From: Medicago truncatula
Lineage: Eukaryota > Streptophyta > Magnoliopsida > Fabales > Fabaceae
Assembly (NCBI RefSeq): GCF_003473485.1
Contig: NC_053042.1
Span: 36,050,762-36,114,761, forward strand
Length of the DNA: 64,000 nt
Reading direction: 5' to 3'
The translations under genes and the position numbers were made by a program. The notes under the pieces are model-generated. The model was not told where the DNA came from and did no database searches. It was given only the letters and a program-made list of their open reading frames with translations. This document shows, one piece after another, positions 30,659-41,403 of this stretch; the first letter of the stretch is position 1, and each line of letters begins with the position of its first letter.

Positions 30659-33529
30659 CTACCAACTTCCTTCCTTCGACATTCTCAGGAAATGGGACAG
30701 AGTGATCTTTGGGAGCTCCGGAGAAGCCCTTTTCTTCTTCTTTATCTTAGTCGTCTTTGACGTCTCTGTGCCATTCAGATCAGACACCGTGTCTGACGCC
30801 AGATTGTAGAACTGTTTACAAAAACATCACAGCAAAAACTCTTAGTTTTTTGTGAACATTTTTCTTCTGTCATAATAGAGCATCATATTTTCAGCATATT
30901 AACAGAGGGGTAGCTTATCTGATACTTACCTCACAAACTCCATGCAGCAACAATCTATGGAAAGGATCTTTAATACTAAGTTCAAGAAGGTCTCCATCTG
31001 TGCTTTCGGTTATGAAGGCCCGTAGACATTCCTGGGAGTAATGAAGGTTCCATGTAAACGCCGACAAACAGATTTTAAACACAGCAAAGGAAAAAATACA
31101 ACAAGCACTGATAATTTAGCCCCTTTTCCATGTAACAGGACAGAGCAGCATCATAATAATCAGGTATATACCTCATAACCCTCTATGAGTTCAAAAAGAG
31201 AGCTGCGGCGAAGTGCCTCTCTTGTATTACTACCAACTCTACGCCAACCATTCAACACAGCCATCTTGTCAGCATCAATGCGACCTTCCTTCTTTTCTAA
31301 AGAATTTTCAAAGGCGTGAATTATATTAACCTACCAAACAGATAAATCAGATAGTTGTTTGTCAGTTGTGAATTGTGAACGCACCACATCCATGAAAATA
31401 TAATCATAGCAATTTTCATACGACAATAAGCATGTCAGCAACCCTTTCAAAAAAAAAAAAAGCATGTCAGCAACCAGCATACAGATTATATTTTCACCTT
31501 GATCTAAACTAATATAATTCCTCACACATGTACTCATAGTTTCACGTGATTAGGTAACCCACACAAACCACTACATATGTAAATTTTACACAAACCATGA
31601 TAACACTAACAAGATCTCAAGCACTATAAACACAAGTCACACCCTAAACAACATTAGGACCATCCCATCATAAAAAACTGCTAAAGAAACAAGGGAAATT
31701 TTGAAGTTATAACTAGAAGTTGCTTTGCCAAGTTAAAAGCCAATATTAACAAAACTGATGCTTGTTGAATCCAATTACAAGGGCATCAAATTGCTTTCTT
31801 AAACAGTGGAAGTTTTGAAGAAATGATCTGCGAAAGAGAGAAAGAAATATAACCTCTTTGTCCATGTCTATATTTCTGAATCTGTCCCACTCCTCCACAT
31901 TAGTCAAGGAAAATGTTGAAGGTGGAACTTCATCACCTGTTTTATGAACCCAAACATTATAAACATAAAAAAGGGAACAACGGCCCATAGAAAAAGGAAA
32001 GAAAGAATAAAGCCACTAGGATTGGACTAGTGGTGAGGGGCATGGGTAGTTTGCACGAGGTCATAGGTTCAAACCTCAATGCGACCATTGTACTCTAAGA
32101 AAGGAAAGAAAGAATAGATTAGAAAGTGGATATAAAATTATAATATCAATTAAAGTTCCAAGCCAGTTCACTTTCACAATATCCTGCATATTTGATGTAA
32201 ATTTTATATGCATTCTCCTTCATTCAAATGCACTTAAATAACAAAGCATGCACACAGAGAAGAAAAACATGAAACATTAAATAAGTTTCGTGTATGGAAG
32301 AATCCCATTCTTGTTGCCTAAATGCAACTGCAGTCTCAGGCAAAAAGAAAAGAAAAGAAAAAAAAACACCAGTATAAGCGTTGTGAATTACTGCATAACA
32401 CACACACATCAGTCACACGAATAATTACCAAATGGTGGTGGAGCAAACAAGCCTCTAATTTCCTCTGCATTTAAACGTGGCACAAGTTCCATCAAGAGGC
32501 GGTCATTTAACCACCTACGAGATCTTCGATTTGTGACCTGAAACAGTTAAAATTAAACTCAAGTTAACTCAGAATAAGTAAAACCATGAATTAATACAAT
32601 ACAAGCACTTTTATGAAAACACAAATAAACAATTAGCAAAGATTATAGCTTCTTGTGACATAATTACATAATCTTAATTTCAGTTCATAGACGCGCAGTT
32701 ATGAAATTCTTCATTTATCCTCCATATTTAAGATGCAAGAGCGACATATAGAGAACAAATTCAGCTAATAAATACTCTCATTAAGGTGAGTTCATTAGAG
32801 TAAGGAATTTGAAATGAATTAAAGCTAAACAATTATAATCAACCAAACATTTCCTTTTTGGTGTTAGCCCTCTGGTTCCTGGGGAAAAGGACTCTGGTAA
32901 TACAGAGTTCGGCCGTGAGGTAGCCAAGAATTATTCCACTCAGGAATCCAAATCGGGTACCCCCGATCGATTCGTCCTTTGGCGGAGCTCATTAACCACT
33001 TGAGCTTAATCACTTGATTACAACCAAACATTTCTTATAGAGTTAAAAACCAATTAGAAATTCTGATTTGTTTTGTTTCATTGAAAAGTTGATAAAATGT
33101 CACTCTGTCATCTCATAAATACTGATAAGTTTCATATTTTGTTCCATTATGTATTGATAAAAATCCCATAACAAATAAAAATAAAAATAAAAATAAGAAC
33201 AAAAACTTCCATTTGTTTCTTATTTATCTCACACACTTAACAGAGACAGTAGCAATAGATAAATGCTGAAACAAAAAACAAATGATTATTTTTTTCAATT
33301 GACACAGACACACCTTTCCCGTAAAGCTTTCAAGGAACTCAATTTTCTTTTCAATTGACATCGAATTGGATTTTGCACCATCACCTGCAACAAAAAAAAA
33401 AAAAAATGAATTTTTTATTTCAAAACACGAACCTGCAGATGCAAATGAATAGTTGGAAAATGAACCCCTGGGGTGGTTGATCAAATGAGAAGAAAGGAGA
33501 AGGTCGAGATCTCTGTGCTGAAGAACCAT
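30659..33529 (-). CDS. R3H-domain protein with R3H-associated N-terminal region
   Basis: Seven exons: 33529-33433, 33384-33314, 32537-32429, 31936-31854, 31330-31172, 31031-30930 and 30811-30659. All have GT-AG borders and consistent phases, giving 257 residues. The N-terminal half (SIEKKIEFLESFTGK, then VTNRRSRRWLNDRLLMELVP) matches the conserved region that accompanies R3H in eukaryotic proteins of the R3HDM4 type. The R3H motif lies near residues 190-210: the Arg-x3-His core is in PFHRLLLHGVCEFYNL. R3H domains bind single-stranded nucleic acids. A basic KIKKKK stretch and a short tail (SHFLRMSKEGSW) close the protein. There is no signal peptide, so it is probably nuclear or cytoplasmic. 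Introns 2 and 3 each contain a SINE. The role of the plant members is not established. Confidence 0.85.
32018..32100 (+). mobile_element. tRNA-derived SINE fragment in intron 3 of the R3H gene
   Basis: The A-box-like TGGACTAGTGGTGAGGGGC and the B-box-like AGGTTCAAACCTC are about 35 bp apart, in a sequence that is not a foldable tRNA. It is antisense to the host gene. Confidence 0.6.
32854..33020 (-). mobile_element. SINE with 14-bp target duplication in intron 2 of the R3H gene
   Basis: This 167-bp element on the minus strand begins TAATCAAGTGATTAAGCTC, has A-box-like GCTCAAGTGGTTAATGAG and a weak B box (GATTTGGATTCC), and ends in CACCAAAAAG. Perfect direct repeats CAACCAAACATTTC flank it at 32840-32853 and 33021-33034. 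It is in the same orientation as the host gene. Confidence 0.8.
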
Positions 33530-34429
33530 GATTGTTGATTGATGAAGCAAGTAGATCTAAGGAAGCGGTGATATATGAGAGGATTGAAACGAACTGAAAT
33601 TGAATAATGATTTGTTTCAAGTCAAGATAAACAAACTAGTGGAAGAGGTATTTTTTGGTCTCTCAGGGGGAATATTCTTTTGCTTAATTAATGCAAGTAC
33701 TGGACCGGGTCCGTCACACGCTAATCACTTTCTTTTTCCTTTTTTAAATATAAATTAAAAGTCATTATAAATAAATATGATGAATCTATCAACAAACTTA
33801 CATTATTATTAATGTTAATAGTATAGAATGACAAATTGAATATGTCTACAAAATATGAGTTTATGCAAGTCTATGGATCTGAAATGCTGACAACGTAAAA
33901 GTTATTGATTAAATTTGCATGTGATTAAAGTTAATTTTTCAACTCGAAACAAATAAACATCGCATAAAGACAAAAAAAAAAATCAAAAGAAATGTATTCG
34001 TGCTAAGACGATGAAATCACTAAGCAAACGAAAGAAGACTTAAAATATATGAAAATCGTTTAGTTTGACTAGAAGAGAAAGAAAAACAATTTAAATGAGT
34101 AATATCGAGGCAAAAATGACTCAATATCAGTAGATCAAAAAGAAGAAAAGTGATAATGATTCGGGTTTGGAAACGAGATAAAAATGGTGAGAAAAAGAGA
34201 AAAGTATTTTTCTATTGTATTTCACCAATTAAATGTCCATCACGATTTTTTAATAAGAAAAATTATTTTTCCATATTTCATGCTTGTCGCGTGTCCTTTG
34301 AAATTTTGAAAAAGCTATGAATTTCGAATTCTAAATTCAAATGGGATATTTTGGTCATTTTCAATTGGAAAAATAATTGGATCAACATTCCAAACCATGT
34401 TAAGAACATTTGTCACCCCTTTCAACCAT
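33530..34429. other. Intergenic DNA, 5' flank of the R3H gene
   Basis: AT-rich. No gene or element seen. Confidence 0.45.
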
Positions 34430-34720
34430 CACCCCGAACACCTCATCCTAAAGAAATCTCCTGGCAACTAATACCAAATGATTTTCAGACAAATCAAAGA
34501 GATGCTTGAACCTATCATGTAAGGGACCGTCCTTTGACCACAAATCAATTTAAAAAATAATTTAGTCACATCATCCACCACCCGCAACAAATTATCATCA
34601 AACTAAGTCTCCACCTCCGCTTTCGCACCTCATTAGATATCCACCATATCTTTCCATTTAGTTGACCGTCCCTCCCTCCTTGCCCTCCTTCCTACCCGTA
34701 CATAGTGATTAAAGCCTTAT
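34430..34720 (-). pseudogene. LINE ORF2 fragment
   Basis: The minus strand contains DLWSKDGPLHDRFKHLFDLS followed by ENHLVLVARRFL, typical of the region between reverse transcriptase and zinc-binding tail in plant LINE ORF2. The flanking frames are broken by stops and small indels. It is an old fragment. Confidence 0.65.
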
Positions 34721-35634
34721 ATCACATATCCCCTGATCCACATCCTAGATATTTGTTTACGTAACAAAGTTATATTAAACTCCCAAATTAAATAATGTCT
34801 AATCATAAAATTTTACTATCTTACGTTTTTCTATTCATAAAATTAAAGTGTCTCTGTCAAAGGATGTAGTGGTTGTTAGATTGCCAATATTATGGAGAGG
34901 TTAATTGTACACTGCACAAGTAAAATTGTAGTGCGTAGTGCAATATTTTTTATACTATTAGAGTAATAAATCGTAAAATGTTGAGACTTATTGTTTCAAT
35001 GGTAAAAACAAGGGAAAATTACACACACTTCCCTTGAGGTATGTACAAATGTCACTCACACCCCCTTGATTTCTAAAAAAACATTGACCTCCCTTATAAC
35101 TTAACACTGTTATAATTTTGACGGAAACTACTTAACTGCAATTCTTTCCTACACTGTTACCAAACAAACATATTACCCTCATGTTCATCGAGTTACTTCC
35201 AGAATTAAACACTGCCACCAAACTAGTTAATTAAGTCTAAACAATTGTTTTCATGGCCGTTTCCACGTAAACTATAATGAAAAAACTCAATTGCCAAATT
35301 TAAAATTTCTTAAACACGTTCCTTAATCTCCAATAAATATTTCAATTCTTGCATTCTTGATTTTCAACTGAGTTAAAAAAAAAAAAATTGACCAACATTT
35401 GACTTTAAAACGTATGGCTTTAATTGTTGCTTATATGAGATTGATTTTGTTGGTGAGTAAAATCTTATTAACTTTTTACTAAGAATAAAAATTCTTGAGT
35501 TATCTAAGAAAGTGGGGGTGTTGACAAATCTAGTGACAAAGTGAATGAATGGATAAACTACTATGCAGGATGATGGAAGGAAGAAGATAGGAGAACAGTT
35601 AAATTAAGCTAACGCCGTTTGGACAGAGGGATAT

Positions 35635-38600
35635 CAGGGCCGTTCCTAGAGTTTTACGGGTCTTGGGCATAGTATGAAAAAAGGGCCATTTGTATTACAT
35701 CATTTTTCTTTTCTTCCGATAAATGATGAATGAGACATGTATTAGTTATAGTGGTTGACATACATCCCAGCTATGCTGGCACCCCAAGTCACTATAATAC
35801 GATATTTTGACATCCCAGCTATGCTGACACCCCAAAATATTGTTTGTCAAATACACCTCATTCTATATATTATTAATAAAAAGGAAAAACAAAACAAAAA
35901 AGTTGGGGGGGCCGAACCTAACCCAACAAAGTTAAAGTAAAATTATAGGTATGGATACCAACCTATCTATAGAGAAAAAAAACTCTAATAAAACTATGAC
36001 TTATAGATATAAACCATCATTGAGAATATACAATAGTTGCACAAAATATCCAAAAAACTTCTCTTTTACTCGTGAAGTTAAAAGTTGTTTTTTTGAGCTT
36101 TTTGAGATGCAAAATCATTTATAATGACATCAACATCAATATTCTTCGACATTTCCTTCTCAATTGACAAAGTAGCCAAACCGTTCAATCTATCTTGTGA
36201 CATTGATGACCTCAAGTAGGTTTTAATCAACTTCAATTTTGAAAAACTTCTCTCTGTTGATGCTACAGTCACGGGCACCGTCAATAAAACTCTGTAAACA
36301 ATTGCTACATTTGGATAACAATCTGCAAGTCTGACAAATTTAAGAATATCCAAGGCATTCATTGTTTCAGTCGGCAAAGTGCATTGTAACACTTTTAATT
36401 CTGAGAAAAGATCGTGAACATCAACATCTGATAAATCGCCATGAGAAAAAGTTGAGTGAAATTTAACACAACATTCGTTCAACTCATTATCATCCAAAAA
36501 CATTAACTTTTGTGAATCATACAAAAACCCAAAGACACTCTCAAATGTCTTCAATTCTTCAAATCTAGTTTTCAAAGAAGTAATTGTCATATCAACAACA
36601 ACAAGAAAATAGTTAACTCTAAATGATTCTTCCGGTGATTGATTTTCATGTTCCTCATTATTCTCTCCAAAATATTATTTTTTAATCACACGACGTTTTG
36701 TTTGAAAGATGGGCTCAACATTCATTTCAAGAGCAACACTTTTTGCAAGATCAATACTTTTTGTAAAACCTTCCTTTCGATATTTTTTAAAATATGACAA
36801 CATATTTTCCAATTGTTTTATGGTAGAGTCGATGCTCATGGACTTAGATTGCAACTTTTTGCTAACAGTGTTAACAGCAAATAAAATATCATACCAAACA
36901 ACCACACCAAGCAAAAATTCAAAATTTTCTAGTGCATTAATCAAACTCTCCGCCTCACTCTTTGTCTTTGCATCATTATCACAAGATTCATATAATTCTG
37001 ACAAAGCCAATCTTATTTGGGGACATTGAAATCTAATGGCTTTGACACTCTTAATTCGACTTTCCCAACGAGTATTAGACAAATATTTCAAAGCCAATCT
37101 TTATTGTATTATTTGACATATTCACACAACGAATTATAAGAGTCATTTGTTCTTGATGACTCAAATCAGGGGTACAATCAAGAATTACCGAAAAGTATTT
37201 TGCCTCTTTAACGATGTTGATGATTGACCTTGTAACACTTTGTGACAAAAGCAAAATAATTTCATTTTGAATTTTATGTCCAAGATAATGTTTATGAATT
37301 TCACGATTCTCAGCGCGTCTCACATGATCTTGCATTACCAAATCAAATTCCGCAATCATTTCAATTAATCCAAGAAAATTACCATTACTATCTTGACTTA
37401 ATTTTTCTTTGGATCCTCGAAATGCAAGATCATTCTTAGCAAGACATTTCACAACTGAAACTATTCTACGTAAAACTAGTCTCCAACGCTCTTTTTCTTT
37501 CACAATTTCTTCTTGCAAGTGTTTATCAATTGTCTGATTTTTATCAAATCTCATTCTCAATTCATTCCAAGTATTCATATTACTCATATGTTCGACACCA
37601 TTTTCATGTTGTTTGAGTCTTTGACTAATATGCTTCCAATCATTTAAACCCTCAGTTGCAAGTAAACTCAAGTTACTAGAGGTAGAAGATTTAAACAATT
37701 TACAACAAAAACAATATACTTTGTCAACATGTTTGCAATAAACTAGCCACTTTCGATCACTAATCTCACCATTACTTAATTTTCTTGAATAATTCGCATA
37801 TGAGAAATACCTAGAGTATTTGTCATTGGGAAAATTAAGATTCATTTCTCGAATAGGTCCCTTTTCAACTAGAATATCCCTTGAGGTGTTATCAAGATTC
37901 TCTCAATTTGTTGGATCATAAATATCAAAATGAGGATCATCACCAAAATTTTCAATATTATATGCATTTGGCACATTATTAGGAACATTTGAATTATCAT
38001 CAATTTCCTCATTTTCATGATCCAAATTTTCATTGTTGTTGTTTTCCAAATTTGGCACATCATTAGGAACATTTTCTTGGGTATCTACCTTTTTGAAAAC
38101 AAATTTATCAAGAGCCCCTTGTTGTGATTTTATTAGCTCTTCATTTCGTTTTCTTTTTTTTCGTTTTTCACTACCAGACAAATGTTTTTTAGGCAACATC
38201 TTAAAATAAATCAGATACTCAATAAAAACCAATACAAACAAACAAAAAAGAAAAACCATATTAGTACTAGTAGTAAGTGAAGTAGAGAGCAATAGCACCT
38301 TAAAATAGACCGAAGTTTTAGCACCTTAAAATAGACTGAAGTTTTAGCACCTGAAAATAAAAGTACAACAAAAAACAAAAGAAATATATCAACACTTAAT
38401 TAAGCAAAAATCAAGAATTGAATTGAAAAAAAATATATATACAAAAATCACGTGTACATGTACAAACAAAACAATTAATTAAAAAAATATATCAAAAATA
38501 AAAAATGATTGTCATATGTATGGTACGTGAAGTGAACTCTTAAATCAATATCATGCTATATGCTTTTAAGCTTTTTGGTGTACAGTACAAATCATGTTAT

Positions 38601-39174
38601 ATGGAAAAATAAAAAATTCAATTGGAAAAATCATAAATCATTCAATTAGAATTTTAAAATTCAACACCTGAAGCAATTAGATAATTGAAACAATGATTAT
38701 CAAAGAGAATTGGAATAAGAAAAAAAAATATAATTAGAATTCAACACTTGAAGCAATTAGAGAATTGAAACAATATTATCAAATAGAATTGGAATAAGAA
38801 AGAAAAAAAAAAACCTAAAACAATTCACCTGGAGAGAAGAGAATGACTGATTTTGTAACCTTTTGGTTTTTCTTTTTAGGTTTCTTTTTTCATCTGTCTT
38901 TCTAGTTGCTCAAAAGAAGTTTTTGTTTGTGTGTTAGTTGGGCCCTTTCCATTATTTTCCTCTTTATTGGGTCTTTCCACGTTTTTTTTTTCTGTTTTAT
39001 TCCTAATGGGCCGATAAAATGATTCAGAATTAGGCCTGCTGGTACGAATTACTATACGCATCCCACTTTTTCCTTAGCTTTGCTATATACACCCCCCTAA
39101 AAAAAAATTAGGGCCCCCTACGAGCATGAGCCCTAGGCCGTCGCACTCGCGGCCTATGCCTAAGGCCGGCCCTG
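35635..39174 (-). mobile_element. hAT transposon, internally deleted
   Basis: The ends are CAGGGCCGTTCCTAG on the left and GGCCGGCCCTG on the right, an imperfect inverted pair of hAT type. The flanking 8-mers AGGGATAT and GAAGATAT share only their last five bases, so the target duplication has decayed. The element carries a broken transposase on the minus strand (36078-38199) and a short direct repeat near its left end (about 35756-35785 and 35808-35837). Confidence 0.75.
36078..38199 (-). pseudogene. hAT transposase pseudogene
   Basis: The reading order on the minus strand is as follows. A basic start, MLPKKHLSGSEKRKKRKR, is followed by an acidic Asn/Glu-rich linker. A TGA stop then interrupts the frame, apparently replacing Trp. 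Next comes a TTF-type zinc-finger region with VYCFCCKLF. The catalytic start [12 protein letters not shown] follows. A deletion junction near 37095 changes frame and jumps to [24 protein letters not shown] stop lies after RRVIKK (about 36675). The hAT C-terminal dimerisation motif ends the gene (STERSFSKLKLIKTYLRSSM, then RLNGLATLSIE). The deletion removes the stretch with the later catalytic residues and the CxxH-type segment. With two stops plus a deletion the protein cannot be active. Confidence 0.85.
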
Positions 39175-39268
39175 GAAGATATCTATTTAGTGAAAATTTA
39201 AGGGAGATAAGTGTCTATTTAATAAATAGAGGGGTGTTAGTGATATTTGAGGAAAACTTAAGGGAGAT

Positions 39269-39934
39269 TAGGGCTGGAAATGAGTCGAGTCGAACCGAAC
39301 TTGCCTGAGCTCGGCTCGATTCGATAAGAATTGGTTCGGCTCGAAACTCGGCTTGAGTTTGACACGAACTATTTTTTCAGCTCGAGTTCGGCTCGTTTAA
39401 AATTCACGAACAGTTCGGTTCGGCTCGTTACGGTTGCTCAACTCGTCCAAAAAAAAAAGTTAAATTATAGATCTTTGATATTATATATATATATATATTA
39501 AAATTAAATATTGAATTAAAATAAAAGTTCCCACAAGCATGCATATAATAGACATAAATTATATAAAGTTAAAGGTTGCATAAATACGAAAAAAAATATC
39601 TGATACAAGTAACAAAGACAAAAAATCCAACAAAATTCAATAAGCTGTGAACAAAATTCAATTCCCTTCAAGACAAAATTGTATTCGGCCACATTTGAAT
39701 TAAAAAAAATTTAAAAACTAACTCAAATTGATTTATATATATAATCGATAATTGAGTCATCTCATGAACCGAACGAGTCGAACTATATGTAGCTCAAGTT
39801 CAGCTCATTTAATTAACGAACTTAATTTTCAGCTCAAGTCCAGCTCATTAGGTTTATGAACCAAGTTCAACGGATTAAATATCGAGTCGAATGTCGAACT
39901 ATAATCGAGTTGGTTCGGTTCATTGCCAGCCCTA
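39269..39934. mobile_element. hAT-type MITE
   Basis: This 666-bp element has termini TAGGGCTGGAAATGAG and CATTGCCAGCCCTA, inner inverted stretches rich in GAGCTCGGCTCG and GTTCGGTTCG, and near-identical 8-bp flanks AGGGAGAT (39261-39268) and AGGAAGAT (39935-39942). The 8-bp target duplication and short terminal repeats fit hAT. No coding sequence is present. Confidence 0.82.
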
Positions 39935-39958
39935 AGGAAGATGAATGTAATTTACGCG

Positions 39959-41403
39959 TAATTTTTTTTATAGTAATATTTTTACACGTTAAGAGAGTGA
40001 TTACTTGAGAGAGAAGAGACAAAATCATTATATCACCAAAATACAATGTTATTTAAAGGAAATTCCAGTTTCCTTTGGCTTAAGGTTTGTGTTGAGAAAA
40101 AGGTAAATCCCATGCTCAAAGAGAGAACTTTTGATGAAGTTTGGCAAGGTGAGGCAGCAACTAACTAGAAAGGAAAAAAATAGGATTTTTTTTTGGTAAA
40201 AAGGGAAAGAAAAAAAAAAGGATAAACTCAGTATTACGTGCTAGCTTTCTGTTTTATTTTAAATTTGTGAAATTTGAGTGATAAAAGGTATAAAACTACA
40301 TAATTTTTGGATTTTTTTTGAATGACAACCTGCTTTTAAGGATTGAACATATAACATCGTTAAAACTCTTAAGTAAAGTTTATCATCTCATAAAATTTGA
40401 ATAATTGGTCTCTACAAATTACATTAAAAACAACTAAGTTATAGTTATTATACACCATAAAACTAAATGCACACTAATTTTGTGGTTACCTTGCTAAACT
40501 GTGAATTTTAACGGGTTATATGGACCAACAAAGATAATTTGGTGGGATAAATTAACTTTTTTTTTTTTTTTTTGAAAATGTGTGTTTTAAAAAAAATGAA
40601 AAATATGTGTCGTTAGCCTTTCTCATTTTATTTTTGTAGATATGTCAACTTTATTTCTGACGGATTTTTTTTTTATTTTCCATGTCCTTTATTGATTTCA
40701 CTTGTTCAATTTTGATTGATTTTTCTTAACTTAGCACAAACTTAGTGATGTATCGACTTAAACCTAAAATTTTGTCCTTAACCAAAACCAAAGAAAAACA
40801 CATGTAATCAAAGCTACTGATTCAACTAGTCTGGATGATACTTAAATGAGTTCTTCTATCTCAATCAATTTTATCTAAGATCAGGATCTAAATCTTAATT
40901 ACTTGTTTAAGGCGTTCATATAATTACCACTCATATCAACCACAAAATGATAATTAACAATCACTTCAATGTAACATTACTTGATCATCTTTCATTTCTC
41001 TTCAAGTTTTTCTCCCACATTGTGATTTAACTTTTTTACTTTTACAAAGAATTTGAAATTCATAATATCAGGGGTATAATCGACATTCCATACAAAGCGT
41101 GCACCAAAATCCACCGTACAATCCACCCCAGTACAACTTCACAGCACAAACAACAACCCACATTCTTAGCATCCTTGCATGTGTACGTATCCACCAACAA
41201 ACAAAAAACAGAGCAGAAACAGAGCAAAATAAAAACCTTACCTTTCGTTCTCTAACTTTCAATCTTTACACATTCCATGATACCCTTTTAAGCATTTTGC
41301 ACTTCCCTTCATTTGGGTAAGTGAAAGTTTCTTCCTTTACCACTTTTTCAATACTCAAGTTCTTACCTTTAACCCTTGTTTAGCTTAGTAGTGAAAAAAA
41401 AAT
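39959..41403. other. Intergenic DNA and 5' region of the bHLH gene
   Basis: Pyrimidine-rich leader-like DNA lies at 41220-41400. A possible 5' UTR intron could run from TTTGG|GTAAGTG (about 41316) to an AG near 41391. No other gene seen. Confidence 0.4.

Larger units (their letters stand above)
35012..39958. mobile_element. Old inverted-repeat element split by two hAT insertions
   Basis: The left end (AATTACACACACTTCCCTTG, then GTATGTACAAATGTCACTC and ACACCCCCTTGATTT) is mirrored at the right by AGGGGTGTTAGTGATATTTG, then AACTTAAGGGAGAT. After removal of the hAT MITE this continues GAATGTAATTT. The interior is interrupted by the hAT transposon at 35635-39174. The exact outer limits are approximate. 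Confidence 0.5.

Noticed and set aside
37075-38298. Host zinc-finger gene
   Set aside because: It is part of the hAT transposase inside terminal repeats, with stops and a deletion.
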